Below, piece by piece: positions 20,603 to 28,326 of a stretch of 40,560 bases of DNA. Source of the stretch: a virus; the IMG/VR virus record IMGVR_UViG_3300032893_000138, positions 1 to 40,560 of that record, one strand, 5' to 3'. A program made the position numbers and the translations under genes. The notes beneath the pieces were generated by a model. That model had not been told where the DNA came from and did not search any database. It saw nothing but the letters and a program-made list of their open reading frames with translations. Numbering within the stretch: the stretch's first letter is position 1; every line of letters starts with the position of its first letter.

Positions 20603-22012
20603 TTAGAAAGTGTATCGATCAATGGATACATAGGCGGAAGTGAACGTGCCAGCCGTCACGGTAGCCAACCAATAAATAGTTTGCGCCGTTTCAATCAGCA
20701 GTTCCTTGAATGGTGTGACGTAGCTGTAACTGTTTGCAGAACCGTTACTAACAGCCAATTGCTGATACCCGAGTCCAGTAGCATCCGAGGCAACGTTACA
20801 GGTGAGATTGTTCGCGCTAGCACCTGTACACGACAGCCACCCTCCTACGGAGAGCGCATTTTTCGGGACAATGCTGGAAATCGATACCGACGTGAAGCTC
20901 GGGACCTGGGATGAGGACGAAACTGCTGTAGCACGCTGCAGATTGACAAGTCGATCGCGCTGCAAACCCTGAACAAACTGACTACTAGAGTTCGTTGGCC
21001 AAACACTCACCAGCGCGCTCGCCGTATACCCACTCGGCATATTCGCGCCGCCATACACATTCGGCGCAATCGCACTCGTCGCATTCGTCGCCAGCAGCGC
21101 AGCCGTCCCCGTCGTCGGATTGTAGATCGCATACAGCGCGACGAAACCCGATACCGGAGCCGACCCAGTATCCATCCCCCCCGCGCCAGTCGTCGCGAGG
21201 TTGATGGTTTTGCTGAAGCTGGGGAGGCAATAGCGCAGGCCACCGAGCGCCGTCTCGACGACGATCTCATCTGCGGTGAGCGTGGCCGATGCGCTGGCCG
21301 TCGTGACGCTCATCACCAGATTGCGCACAGAGCCGACTACGCCCGCGACCTGCCCCAACTGCACCGCATGCTGGCTTGCAGTGGCGGGGGCGATTTGGAG
21401 GGCGCCAGCGCCGGCCGCCAGAACATAGACGGACGAAGTCGAATTCCACGTAACGGTATAGAACCCGTTCGCTACGATTTCGCCACCCTGAAGCGCGGAA
21501 CCTGCTTTGCCGTAGATCGGGTACGAAGTCCCGCCATTTACGGTCAGCGTTGACGCGCCGGTATTGGTATTCGCTGCCTTGAACGAAATCGGAGCACCAG
21601 ATACTGGCGTCGAAAGGGAAGTCGGATTGAGCGTTACGATATGGCTGTTAGCCGTGCCGGTATCCGCGGCATAGTTGTACAGGTTCTGCTGGATCTGCTG
21701 CTCTTGCGTGAGATTCGTCATCGCGCCGGCAGTCGGCAGATTGGCCGCGGTATCTCCAGCGCTATACGCCGCAGCGACTGTGCTTTCCTGGCCTCGCTGG
21801 ATCGTGCAGACATCGCCAGACCGGGCCGTGCAGTAGACGATTTCTCCCGGAATGCCAGTTGAGGCCGGGATGAACGTCATCCGGAAAAATTGCCCCGTAG
21901 TCGGGTTGGGGAAAAGAGACCCCGAACCCGGAGACAGAGTGACGGTCAGCGAGGTATTGCTGATTGCACCACCAAGCGTAGTCTGTGCGTTATTGGCAAA
22001 CAGCTCGATCAT
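20603..22012 (-). CDS. Tail fibre protein (469 aa)
   Basis: The N-terminus (MIELFANNAQTTLGGAISNT) and the baseplate-attachment pattern GEIVYCTARSGDVCTIQRGQ are typical of phage tail fibre proteins. Next comes an IQQNLYNYAADTGTANSHIV segment and beta-rich repeats (NTNTGASTLTVNGGTSYPIY). The C-terminal 200 residues are variable and probably receptor-binding. The stop lies 3 bases from the small fibre-associated gene. This is a second, esterase-less fibre beside the SGNH fibre, so the virion may use two adsorption proteins. Confidence 0.85.
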   Translation of the reverse strand: MIELFANNAQTTLGGAISNTSLTVTLSPGSGSLFPNPTTGQFFRMTFIPASTGIPGEIVYCTARSGDVCTIQRGQESTVAAAYSAGDTAANLPTAGAMTNLTQEQQIQQNLYNYAADTGTANSHIVTLNPTSLSTPVSGAPISFKAANTNTGASTLTVNGGTSYPIYGKAGSALQGGEIVANGFYTVTWNSTSSVYVLAAGAGALQIAPATASQHAVQLGQVAGVVGSVRNLVMSVTTASASATLTADEIVVETALGGLRYCLPSFSKTINLATTGAGGMDTGSAPVSGFVALYAIYNPTTGTAALLATNATSAIAPNVYGGANMPSGYTASALVSVWPTNSSSQFVQGLQRDRLVNLQRATAVSSSSQVPSFTSVSISSIVPKNALSVGGWLSCTGASANNLTCNVASDATGLGYQQLAVSNGSANSYSYVTPFKELLIETAQTIYWLATVTAGTFTSAYVSIDRYTF

Positions 22013-22203
22013 TTTTTGTCCTTAAGGGCGTTTTTCATGCCTTCGGCGTCGCCGCGGCGCACGGCATCCAGATAGGCATCAATGCGCGAATCGCCTTCTG
22101 TCATTTCCTTGCCAACTGATTTAGGAATGCCGAGCTTGCTTTTTCCTTCGGCAGCCGCGTACATGGCCCTGCGTTGGGCCTCGCTTGTCCACTTGTGGGG
22201 CAT
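22009..22203 (-). CDS. Small conserved phage protein (64 aa)
   Basis: The product starts HKWTSEAQRRAMYAAAEGKS, then LGIPKSVGKEM, and ends in Lys-rich helices. Proteins with the '(K/H)WxSxAQRRAMYAAAxGxSxxGIPxxVGxE' motif are frequent in phages, often near head or tail genes; no function is known. It overlaps the start of the fibre gene by 4 bases. Confidence 0.75.
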   Translation of the reverse strand: MPHKWTSEAQRRAMYAAAEGKSKLGIPKSVGKEMTEGDSRIDAYLDAVRRGDAEGMKNALKDKK

Positions 22204-22205
22204 GG

Positions 22206-22940
22206 TTAAACCGTGACGACGTAGGTGTATTGGAAGGGCAGTTGAACCGCGCCTGAATTGATGGCCGATTGAAGAACCGGAGCCAGTGCGAATGCGGACA
22301 ATTGCATCGAGGTCGATGGCGAAAAATCTAGCGGCGTGGTGTTGTATGCGACTGTGTTATATGCCCCGCCACCGAATGTCCTGATATTGCTCAGGATGTT
22401 GATGTTGACCTGATCGGGTGATCCGAAGGTGACGCTGATCTGGTATGTTTGGTTGACGCCGGGATCAGTCCCGTTATCACCATTCAGGAATCGCATGATC
22501 CGACGCTTTAGCCATCGGACATTAAATATTCGGCCGTCGCCTTTATACAGATTCCACGTCAGGATTCGCTTGAAAATGTCATCCGTCGTGGCATAGAAGG
22601 TCGTCGGGCCAATGACATCTAGCCCGTTGTATTCGATCGTGTTATACGCCGATGTGTTGTACGCGCCGAGATACTTCGTCAGGCCGGATGGCAGAACTGG
22701 CCGGGTTTGACCGTAAATCCCTTGCGCTACCCAATCAAGCAATGATCCCGTAATCAACGATCCCGTATAAACCGGGAGATTGAGTTGATTGAACGTATTG
22801 ACATACGTCTGGGTGATCGTGTTGTAGCTGCTGACGAATGCCTGAAGGTCGGAATCGTCGTTGTACTGCCAGTACAGATAAGACGGAATCGTTCCTTGCA
22901 CCGTCCCCTGTACGTCATACGGCGGAACAGGATTCGACAT
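22206..22940 (-). CDS. Baseplate/tail protein (DUF2612-like, 244 aa)
   Basis: The product contains YLYWQYNDDSDLQAFVSSYN and LPVYTGSLITGSLLDWVAQG, followed by a region with IFKRILTWNLYKGDG and WLKRRIMRFLNG. This fits my memory of a DUF2612-type protein that lies between baseplate J and tail fibres, in the slot of P2 gpI-like proteins. In such phages it forms part of the baseplate wedge that carries fibres. The role is inferred from position and pattern. Confidence 0.78.
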   Translation of the reverse strand: MSNPVPPYDVQGTVQGTIPSYLYWQYNDDSDLQAFVSSYNTITQTYVNTFNQLNLPVYTGSLITGSLLDWVAQGIYGQTRPVLPSGLTKYLGAYNTSAYNTIEYNGLDVIGPTTFYATTDDIFKRILTWNLYKGDGRIFNVRWLKRRIMRFLNGDNGTDPGVNQTYQISVTFGSPDQVNINILSNIRTFGGGAYNTVAYNTTPLDFSPSTSMQLSAFALAPVLQSAINSGAVQLPFQYTYVVTV

Positions 22941-22941
22941 G

Positions 22942-24369
22942 TTAGGCCTGGACTATGCTGATATTTGCGGCAGTGGTATACCAATAACTCTCTGGATCAC
23001 CAGATATCACCGATGTCCCCGCATCTGGCAATGTCGAAATGCCATTTACCGTCACGGCGAAGGTGAGCGTCGTCAATTGCTGCGATGGCAGAATCGAGGA
23101 AATCGCTTCCTGGAATACCAGTTGAACCTCTAGCAGGTTGAGCGGCTGCCCCACCACCAGATTGTTGATGTAGTCAACAATGGCCGGTTGTCCCGCCTGG
23201 GAAATCGCCGCAGAGGAAATGTAGTTCGTGGCGAACGTATTCCATGTCACAACCATTCCGACCGTCTGCTGAGGCGGATTAACATACGTGATCTGGTACG
23301 TGTCCGGATAGTCCAGAATGCTCACGCTCACGTTACGCAGATTCGGCGTGACAACCCCGCCGCTCGTGTAGGTCGAATATCCAGTCGTATCCACTCCGAT
23401 GCTGAAAGTTGTCTCAGTCAGGACCGTGATCGTGTAGCTATTCCCGTTGACCTGGGTCATGCCAACTACGTCATTGATCTGGATGACCTGCCCTGTCGAA
23501 AATCCGTGATTTAGATCGGTCGTCACGACACCCGGGTTTGCCTTGGTGATATTCGTGATCCCGAGAACCGACCCCGTAAGGTTGGAAATGTCGAACAGGC
23601 TCGTAAAGATCGCGTTGGCAACTTGATACGGATCGCCGCCACCGCAGATGATTTCCCACTGGTTCGACTGTTGACGCACAGAGACAAGCCGCGGCGAGAC
23701 GCCAGAGACTTGCTGAAGAGCGGTGCGCAGTGCGGTCGGCATGCCCTGAGAGACAGCCAGGCCGGCCTGAAGCACGCGGGCCTGATAGGCCTCGACAGTC
23801 TCAACGCCAGTCCCCGGAACGCCAGTCTCAGGATTGGTGACGGTCAGAGTCACGCCGCTGGGGACTGAAGTCACTAGTTGAGTGACGGAATTTGCCGGGA
23901 CCGCCCACGAGCCCGTCAGCTGCGCGAGGCAGTACACCGTGCCAGATTGCCCGCCAGTGCCGATGATCGCGGTATCCTGGACTGCATATTGGTAAGTCCC
24001 GTCCGATACCAGAAAACCTTGGGCGATCACAAATCCCGGACTTCCCGAGAAAATCACGTCAACGCTTGTGTTGAACCCTTCGCCTTGCGTGATGCCATAC
24101 ATCGCGCCGAGTTGACCCATGATGAATGGGTTTGCGCTGTTCGGAGAGATGCTGTTGACGAGTTCGACCAGCGCCGAATCACAAAGGGCAATCGCGCCGA
24201 CATCGGTACTCGAGATGTCTTCAATGAGGGAGCCGGGGAGATTGGCCGTATATCCCGGATTCGTCGCCGCGACATTGGCGATGAGTGCCGCGAGAATGGT
24301 TGCGGGGCTGGTCGGCTGCAATCCCGCCGACGTCATGACGAGCGGGACAGTGGAAGAAGATGTGCTCAT
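22942..24369 (-). CDS. Baseplate J-like protein with inserted beta module (475 aa)
   Basis: The N-terminal half has the baseplate J (P2 gpJ / T4 gp6-like) features: GSLIEDISSTDVGAIALCDS, LGAMYGITQGEG and TGVETVEAYQARVLQAGLAV. J proteins form the wedge ring of contractile baseplates. Residues about 271-342 hold an extra module (ITNITKANPGVV ... LNHGFSTGQVIQIND ... NGNSYTI ... TFSIGVDTTGY). From memory it is like the FCCH/'E1-FCCH' type repeats annotated in phage tail proteins. The frame resumes with VSVSILDYPDTYQI, the normal J C-terminal part. The module is therefore inserted in the middle of the fold. Confidence 0.88.
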   Translation of the reverse strand: MSTSSSTVPLVMTSAGLQPTSPATILAALIANVAATNPGYTANLPGSLIEDISSTDVGAIALCDSALVELVNSISPNSANPFIMGQLGAMYGITQGEGFNTSVDVIFSGSPGFVIAQGFLVSDGTYQYAVQDTAIIGTGGQSGTVYCLAQLTGSWAVPANSVTQLVTSVPSGVTLTVTNPETGVPGTGVETVEAYQARVLQAGLAVSQGMPTALRTALQQVSGVSPRLVSVRQQSNQWEIICGGGDPYQVANAIFTSLFDISNLTGSVLGITNITKANPGVVTTDLNHGFSTGQVIQINDVVGMTQVNGNSYTITVLTETTFSIGVDTTGYSTYTSGGVVTPNLRNVSVSILDYPDTYQITYVNPPQQTVGMVVTWNTFATNYISSAAISQAGQPAIVDYINNLVVGQPLNLLEVQLVFQEAISSILPSQQLTTLTFAVTVNGISTLPDAGTSVISGDPESYWYTTAANISIVQA

Positions 24370-24380
24370 CGGGCGTTTGG

Positions 24381-24398
24381 AAAGCCCGCGGGGGCTTT
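24381..24398 (-). terminator. Possible weak terminator or processing hairpin
   Basis: AAAGCCC-GCGG-GGGCTTT, a 7-bp stem with few T residues after it on the - strand, between the gp25-like gene and the J-like gene. It may tune rather than stop transcription. Confidence 0.4.
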
Positions 24399-24399
24399 A

Positions 24400-24744
24400 T
24401 CAGGTGGCTACAGTTGCCTGAAACTGCGTGCCATTGAAGAAGATGACGTTGACCAGATACGTCGGCGTGGTCGATGGTTGTTTCGAGATAATCAGCGACG
24501 CGAAATAGGGCGAGAATTGCTGCTGTATCGCGTTGACGTAGTAGTCGGGGAATACCTGCTGAACAACAGACTGGATCGCCGGAATGCCGCATTGGGCATA
24601 AAACGGCGACTCTCCGAGGACTAGCTTGAGATTCTGGATAAGGGTCGTCAGATAGACGTATTCGTTATTTCCACTCGAATCTGTGTCTACCTCCTGCCAG
24701 GTGTAACTGCCATCGGAGGCAAACACGCGCCCGAAAGTTCGCAT
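24400..24744 (-). CDS. Baseplate wedge protein, gp25/gpW-like (114 aa)
   Basis: The small product contains TLIQNLKLVLGESPFYAQCG and QQVFPDYYVNAIQQQFSPYF. Size and position, between the spike and J, match the gp25/W-type wedge protein that starts sheath assembly in contractile phages. No other candidate for that role is seen in the cluster. The family call rests on memory and position. Confidence 0.7.
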   Translation of the reverse strand: MRTFGRVFASDGSYTWQEVDTDSSGNNEYVYLTTLIQNLKLVLGESPFYAQCGIPAIQSVVQQVFPDYYVNAIQQQFSPYFASLIISKQPSTTPTYLVNVIFFNGTQFQATVAT

Positions 24745-24756
24745 TGGATTTTCCGT

Positions 24757-25479
24757 TTAAACAGGTGGCCCGCTATCTCCGCTGCCCGTCTGGACTCCGC
24801 TATGGACGTGGGTATGAACGGAAGTTCCGTTGGCCGTAACATCGTGGACGACCGTCACCGGGCCTTGCAGGGTTGCCGGGTATCCGCTGCCGCTCGTGCC
24901 TTGCGTGAGTTGCCCATTCAATTCGATGTTGGATGCATTGACGACAAAGTTTGTCGTGGTCGCGGTAATCGTTCCATTGACGATGTCAAACGAACTGGAG
25001 CCAACTACGCAGTTAATCCCCGATGGCGTGAGCGTCACCACTGCGCCCGAATTCGTGTCTCGGAGGACTACACCGTTCGGCCCATAGATCGTGACTGCAT
25101 TGGGATCGACCGCTGTCCATGTCGCATTACCGATCGGCATGAAAAACAGCGCCGCCAGGTTGGCCGGCTGAGACAGATCTGCCAGCCCGCCACCTTGACC
25201 GCTCGTATAGCCAAGCCTTGCATCGGCCGGAATCACGATCCCGAGATCGCCCGGCTGGATTGGATAACGGATATAGACCGGCCCGAACAGGGGGATCGTG
25301 ATTTGCGGCAGGGTGTAGGTCGATTGCAGGTCAAACGCGACCGTAATCATTGCCCCTTGCGCCGAAATTACATGGCAGGGGAGGGCCTTCCCATCAAGCT
25401 GGATCGCATCGAGGATCTTCGTCTGCGTCGCATTGGAAAGCGAACGGTAGAGAGGGTTCTTTAGGCTATTATCGCTCAC
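24757..25479 (-). CDS. Baseplate puncturing spike (Gp138-like, 240 aa)
   Basis: The N-terminal part contains PCHVISAQGAMITVAFDLQS and IYIRYPIQPGDLGIVIP-like sequence, as in the Gp138 OB-fold domain. The middle is a beta-helix-type stretch, and the C-terminus ends with HTHVHSGVQTGSGDSGPPV. The H-x-H-x-H at residues 222-226 is the metal-binding tip motif of membrane-piercing spikes (gpV, gp138). It sits at the centre of the baseplate and pierces the outer membrane on contraction. It is transcribed divergently from the small + strand cassette. Confidence 0.9.
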   Translation of the reverse strand: MSDNSLKNPLYRSLSNATQTKILDAIQLDGKALPCHVISAQGAMITVAFDLQSTYTLPQITIPLFGPVYIRYPIQPGDLGIVIPADARLGYTSGQGGGLADLSQPANLAALFFMPIGNATWTAVDPNAVTIYGPNGVVLRDTNSGAVVTLTPSGINCVVGSSSFDIVNGTITATTTNFVVNASNIELNGQLTQGTSGSGYPATLQGPVTVVHDVTANGTSVHTHVHSGVQTGSGDSGPPV

Positions 25480-25535
25480 GTTTCCATCGCGACATTAAAT
25501 CACGTCGCCCCCTATTGGTGTGTATATTCATACCC
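25480..25535 (+). promoter_or_regulatory. Divergent intergenic region with palindromes, promoter/operator for the + cassette
   Basis: The 56 bases between the spike gene and the ribbon-helix-helix gene hold GCGAC-N10-GTCGC (25489-25508) and GTAT-N4-ATAC (25522-25533). The latter overlaps a TATATT that could serve as a -10 box; no good -35 is seen. Ribbon-helix-helix repressors bind short palindromes and often autoregulate, so these are candidate operators. Confidence 0.4.
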
Positions 25536-25676
25536 ATGAAACGAACGAACATTTTTCTACCCCAGCCCTTGATTGACCGCCTAAAGGCTCTTGGCAAGGC
25601 ACTTGATGTGCCCATGGCAGAGTTGATTCGTCGGGCAATCGAGGAGTTTCTCAAAAGAAATGAAGGAAAATCATGA
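25536..25676 (+). CDS. Ribbon-helix-helix (CopG/Arc-type) DNA-binding protein (46 aa)
   Basis: KRTNIFLPQPLIDRLKALGK forms the beta strand and first helix of a ribbon-helix-helix protein, and VPMAELIRRAIEEFLKRNE the second. The length is right for a minimal dimeric repressor. It is on the strand opposite to all surrounding tail genes. Its stop overlaps the start of the membrane protein gene by 4 bases, so the two form one transcription unit. It probably regulates its own cassette. Confidence 0.85.
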   Translation: MKRTNIFLPQPLIDRLKALGKALDVPMAELIRRAIEEFLKRNEGKS

Positions 25677-25858
25677 CCATCGCCATCCTGTTTGCTCTCT
25701 ACATGATCCCGACTTTCATTGCGGCCTTGCGTGGGCACAATGACGAGCATGCAATCACCGCGCTCAATATTTTTCTTGGCTGGACGTTTCTGGGCTGGAT
25801 CGCCGCACTTGTATGGTCGCTAACCGGGAATATCCGCACGGATTGCGTCAAGGGCTGA
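25673..25858 (+). CDS. Superinfection-immunity-like membrane protein (61 aa)
   Basis: Two membrane segments (about residues 3-19 and 30-50) flank ALRGHNDEHAITALNIFLGW. The 'YxxPTxIAxxRGHxxxxxIxxLNxxLGWTxxGWxxALVWx' pattern fits the superinfection immunity (Imm_superinfect) family as I recall it. The best-known member, T4 Imm, blocks entry of DNA from superinfecting phages. It overlaps the convergent 163-aa gene by 11 bases. Placement inside the tail cluster, on the opposite strand, is typical of a moron. Confidence 0.85.
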   Translation: MTIAILFALYMIPTFIAALRGHNDEHAITALNIFLGWTFLGWIAALVWSLTGNIRTDCVKG

Positions 25859-26339
25859 CTTCAAACTGATTGTTCTCAACTCGCCAGACCAACGTGCTCG
25901 TCGTGAAATATCCCTGCAACAGATTGATGTTGTAAGCGATGCTTCCCGTTGTCGACGATGCACTCGGCTGAGTGGAAATCGGATAGCTCAGTTGCGTGTT
26001 ATTCAGGACGCGGCATTGATAGGTGCCGTTGTAATCAGTCGGAGACGCATTGCTGACCGTCAAAACGACAACCGATCCGACTTTGAACGTATGCGGATCA
26101 GAAGTCGTGACCGTAGCAATGCCATTCGCGTAGGTGGCCGATGACAGGTTGAGCGCATTGGGGCTACCCGTCATCGGCAGGGACACAATCAGCACTCCCG
26201 CCAGGGAGTACACGTTGATGTAATACCGCGCGCCGAACAATGACCAGGTGACGACGACGTTATATGTATTCCCGTCAAGTTGGCACTGGAACTGGAAATT
26301 GGATGTCGCCGAGGGGGCGAAGGTGACATAGGTTGTCAT
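25848..26339 (-). CDS. Tail/baseplate protein with inserted beta module (163 aa)
   Basis: The ends form a small beta domain (FQFQCQLDGNTYNVVVTWSL ... YINVYSLAGVLIVSLPMTGS, then LLQGYFTTSTLVWRVENNQF) of the type found between hub and spike genes. Residues about 64-133 are an insertion: SSATYANGIATVTTSDPHTF, then VGSVVVLTVSNASP and TDYNGTYQCRVLNN. This resembles the module in the J protein, the sheath and a head protein. It ends convergently with the immunity gene. Confidence 0.7.
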   Translation of the reverse strand: MTTYVTFAPSATSNFQFQCQLDGNTYNVVVTWSLFGARYYINVYSLAGVLIVSLPMTGSPNALNLSSATYANGIATVTTSDPHTFKVGSVVVLTVSNASPTDYNGTYQCRVLNNTQLSYPISTQPSASSTTGSIAYNINLLQGYFTTSTLVWRVENNQFEVSP

Positions 26340-27094
26340 CAGATCCCCGAGGAAATTCCGCCTAGCGCGCCGGATTGAATGCCTGATGCGACTGAACCGG
26401 ACAGGCTGGATAGACTAGGGATGGCTGTGCCGCTCGCACTAGCCAAGTTCGCGCCGGTAGTAGAAGCCAATCCGGACCATGCCGGCTGACCGGAAACCGG
26501 CAGTTGACCGCCGATCTTGTTCATCAGTGAGTTATAGACCTGAGTTGCTGAGCTGACCGTGATCAGGGGCTGGATAAAATCGAATTGCCACGCCGTCTGT
26601 ACCTGTTTTGATTCTCCGCTTGAGACGTCGCGGACACTGGTCAAGAGGCAATTGGTGAAGATCTGGCTGGGCGTCGCAATCGTGTATGTCCCGCCGCTTG
26701 CGTTGTGCGTCTCAAGCGCAATCTGAAGCGCCGTGAACGTCGCGAGCTTGGCGGTGTATCCGCCATCCTGATTGACCGGACAAACGGCCAGCATCGAGAT
26801 CGTCAGCGGTTGAGCGATGATCGCGTTCGATGCCGTTGCCTGATTTGCGAATGGGTAACTGCCTACCTGATTCTGGATCAGGGTCGTCCCCGGAAGCGGC
26901 TTCCAGTGAAACAGGAAATCATCGAGGTCTAGATTGACGGTCCCACTCAGCAAGCCCTCAGTGAAATTCGCCGCCTGCGTCAGCGCCACGATTGGCAGCA
27001 TCTGATACGGGATAAGAGAGGCGATCCCATTCACCAAGATAATCGGCGATATCTCATACGAGAGCCGGAATACCTCTCTCCCAAGCGTGCTCAT
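26339..27094 (-). CDS. Baseplate/tail protein (251 aa)
   Basis: The N-terminal 190 residues are mixed alpha/beta with a polar start (REVFRLSYEISPIILVNGIA). The last 60 residues are Ser/Gly/Ala-rich (ASGTAIPSLSSLSGSVASGI). Its start lies 8 bases after the hub gene and its stop overlaps the next start by one base. Position between the hub and the spike indicates a baseplate component. No family recognised with certainty. Confidence 0.7.
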   Translation of the reverse strand: MSTLGREVFRLSYEISPIILVNGIASLIPYQMLPIVALTQAANFTEGLLSGTVNLDLDDFLFHWKPLPGTTLIQNQVGSYPFANQATASNAIIAQPLTISMLAVCPVNQDGGYTAKLATFTALQIALETHNASGGTYTIATPSQIFTNCLLTSVRDVSSGESKQVQTAWQFDFIQPLITVSSATQVYNSLMNKIGGQLPVSGQPAWSGLASTTGANLASASGTAIPSLSSLSGSVASGIQSGALGGISSGI

Positions 27095-27102
27095 TTAGGC
27101 CC

Positions 27103-28317
27103 TCAATTCGGCAGATAAAATTTGTAGCTGTTATTGCCCGAGTAGAGAACAGGCATGCTCGATACGACCGTTGCGTTAGGCAGTTGATACCCAAGATCCA
27201 GCGTAGTGATCCACGACGCGTGCGATGGGTTGCGGAAATTCCCGATGTGCCTTATGGCGGTTACGAAGAATGTCCCGCTGAAGATCGAACCACTCTTCGC
27301 GGTCGAATACTGGTTCCCCGGCTGCGCGTTGAAGTATTGCGAGGCTGACCCCGACTGGGTAATGCCCGGTCCGGGAGGCAGCTTTACATAGTCCCCAACA
27401 CTGATATCCGCCCGCATCACGCAAGACACCTGCACCTGGAAGGGTTGCGAGAATGTCGGTTGCCCGATCAGGTCAAGAAAGTTGATCTGCTTCGGGCTGG
27501 TCTGCGTTGTCCCATCCGAAATCGTGATGACATTGTTCTGGAGGGTCAGAGAAACGCCCGGATATGCTTGGGGGTTTGGGGCATACCCGCCGATGATCTT
27601 TTGACTCAGCGCGTTGATGTACTGCGCGAACTGTGCGGGCGTTGCGAAGTACCCTACCTCAGGCGCGCCATTCCACACGAGATTAGGGCTGACAGCGCCC
27701 TGTATCTGGTATTTGGGGAATGCCGTGCTCAACGTGTTGGCGACGGCCTCCGTGAAGCTCTGGTTAGCCTTCCATAGCCACGTCAGGTTAGCCGGATTCT
27801 GGTTCGTTGACGGCAGTGGCGTGGTAGACGTGGAAGACGGGTTCCCCGAAGTCTGATTCGACGTCGGAGAACTCCCGCCAAAGAACACGTACATGTCCAG
27901 CGTCATGTCCGTGCCGATCCAGTTCCCGAAGGACTGGAGGATCTGCCCGCTGGCAAGAAGGCCGGATTGCTGGGGATTGGCGAGCGGAAGACCCTTCGCC
28001 ATGCCGCCATATATCGCTACATTCATTCCCTGAAGATCGTTGGCCTGCCCAATCTCAGCCAGAGAGATTCCCCAGATGCGAAGATAGGCCCCCGGCACCG
28101 GCTCATGCAGAAACGTCACCGGGAGGTCAATCTCGATGTTCTGCGCGGCCGGGTTGGTAGATCCGGCAACCGATACCGTGCCGCCTTGGTTCAGGCTGGT
28201 GTAGGTGCTCAGGAGAGGACTGGCAGCGACTCGAGAGAATCCCGGCTTCCCGTTATAGTTCGGCACAAATACATCGCCGGTCGCCGGGTCCGATACGACA
28301 ATCCTGTAAAACCGCAT
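27103..28317 (-). CDS. Baseplate hub-type protein (404 aa)
   Basis: The product lies directly after the tape measure and has an N-terminal beta domain (RFYRIVVSDPATGDVFVPNY). An Asn/Ser/Thr/Pro-rich linker follows near residues 150-178, and then a region with FTEAVANTLSTAFP and AQFAQYINALSQKI. The ADISVGDYVKLPPG and TFFVTAIRHIGNFRNP segments are like the beta domain of hub proteins (gpD/gp27-type). The role is inferred from position, size and domain pattern. Confidence 0.75.
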   Translation of the reverse strand: MRFYRIVVSDPATGDVFVPNYNGKPGFSRVAASPLLSTYTSLNQGGTVSVAGSTNPAAQNIEIDLPVTFLHEPVPGAYLRIWGISLAEIGQANDLQGMNVAIYGGMAKGLPLANPQQSGLLASGQILQSFGNWIGTDMTLDMYVFFGGSSPTSNQTSGNPSSTSTTPLPSTNQNPANLTWLWKANQSFTEAVANTLSTAFPKYQIQGAVSPNLVWNGAPEVGYFATPAQFAQYINALSQKIIGGYAPNPQAYPGVSLTLQNNVITISDGTTQTSPKQINFLDLIGQPTFSQPFQVQVSCVMRADISVGDYVKLPPGPGITQSGSASQYFNAQPGNQYSTAKSGSIFSGTFFVTAIRHIGNFRNPSHASWITTLDLGYQLPNATVVSSMPVLYSGNNSYKFYLPN

Positions 28318-28326
28318 GCCGATCCT

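Noticed and set aside
20317-20631. 104-codon - strand frame overlapping the 62-aa gene
   Set aside because: The 62-aa frame has a conserved-type small tail protein sequence, while the longer frame is Ser/Pro/Arg-rich in its first half.
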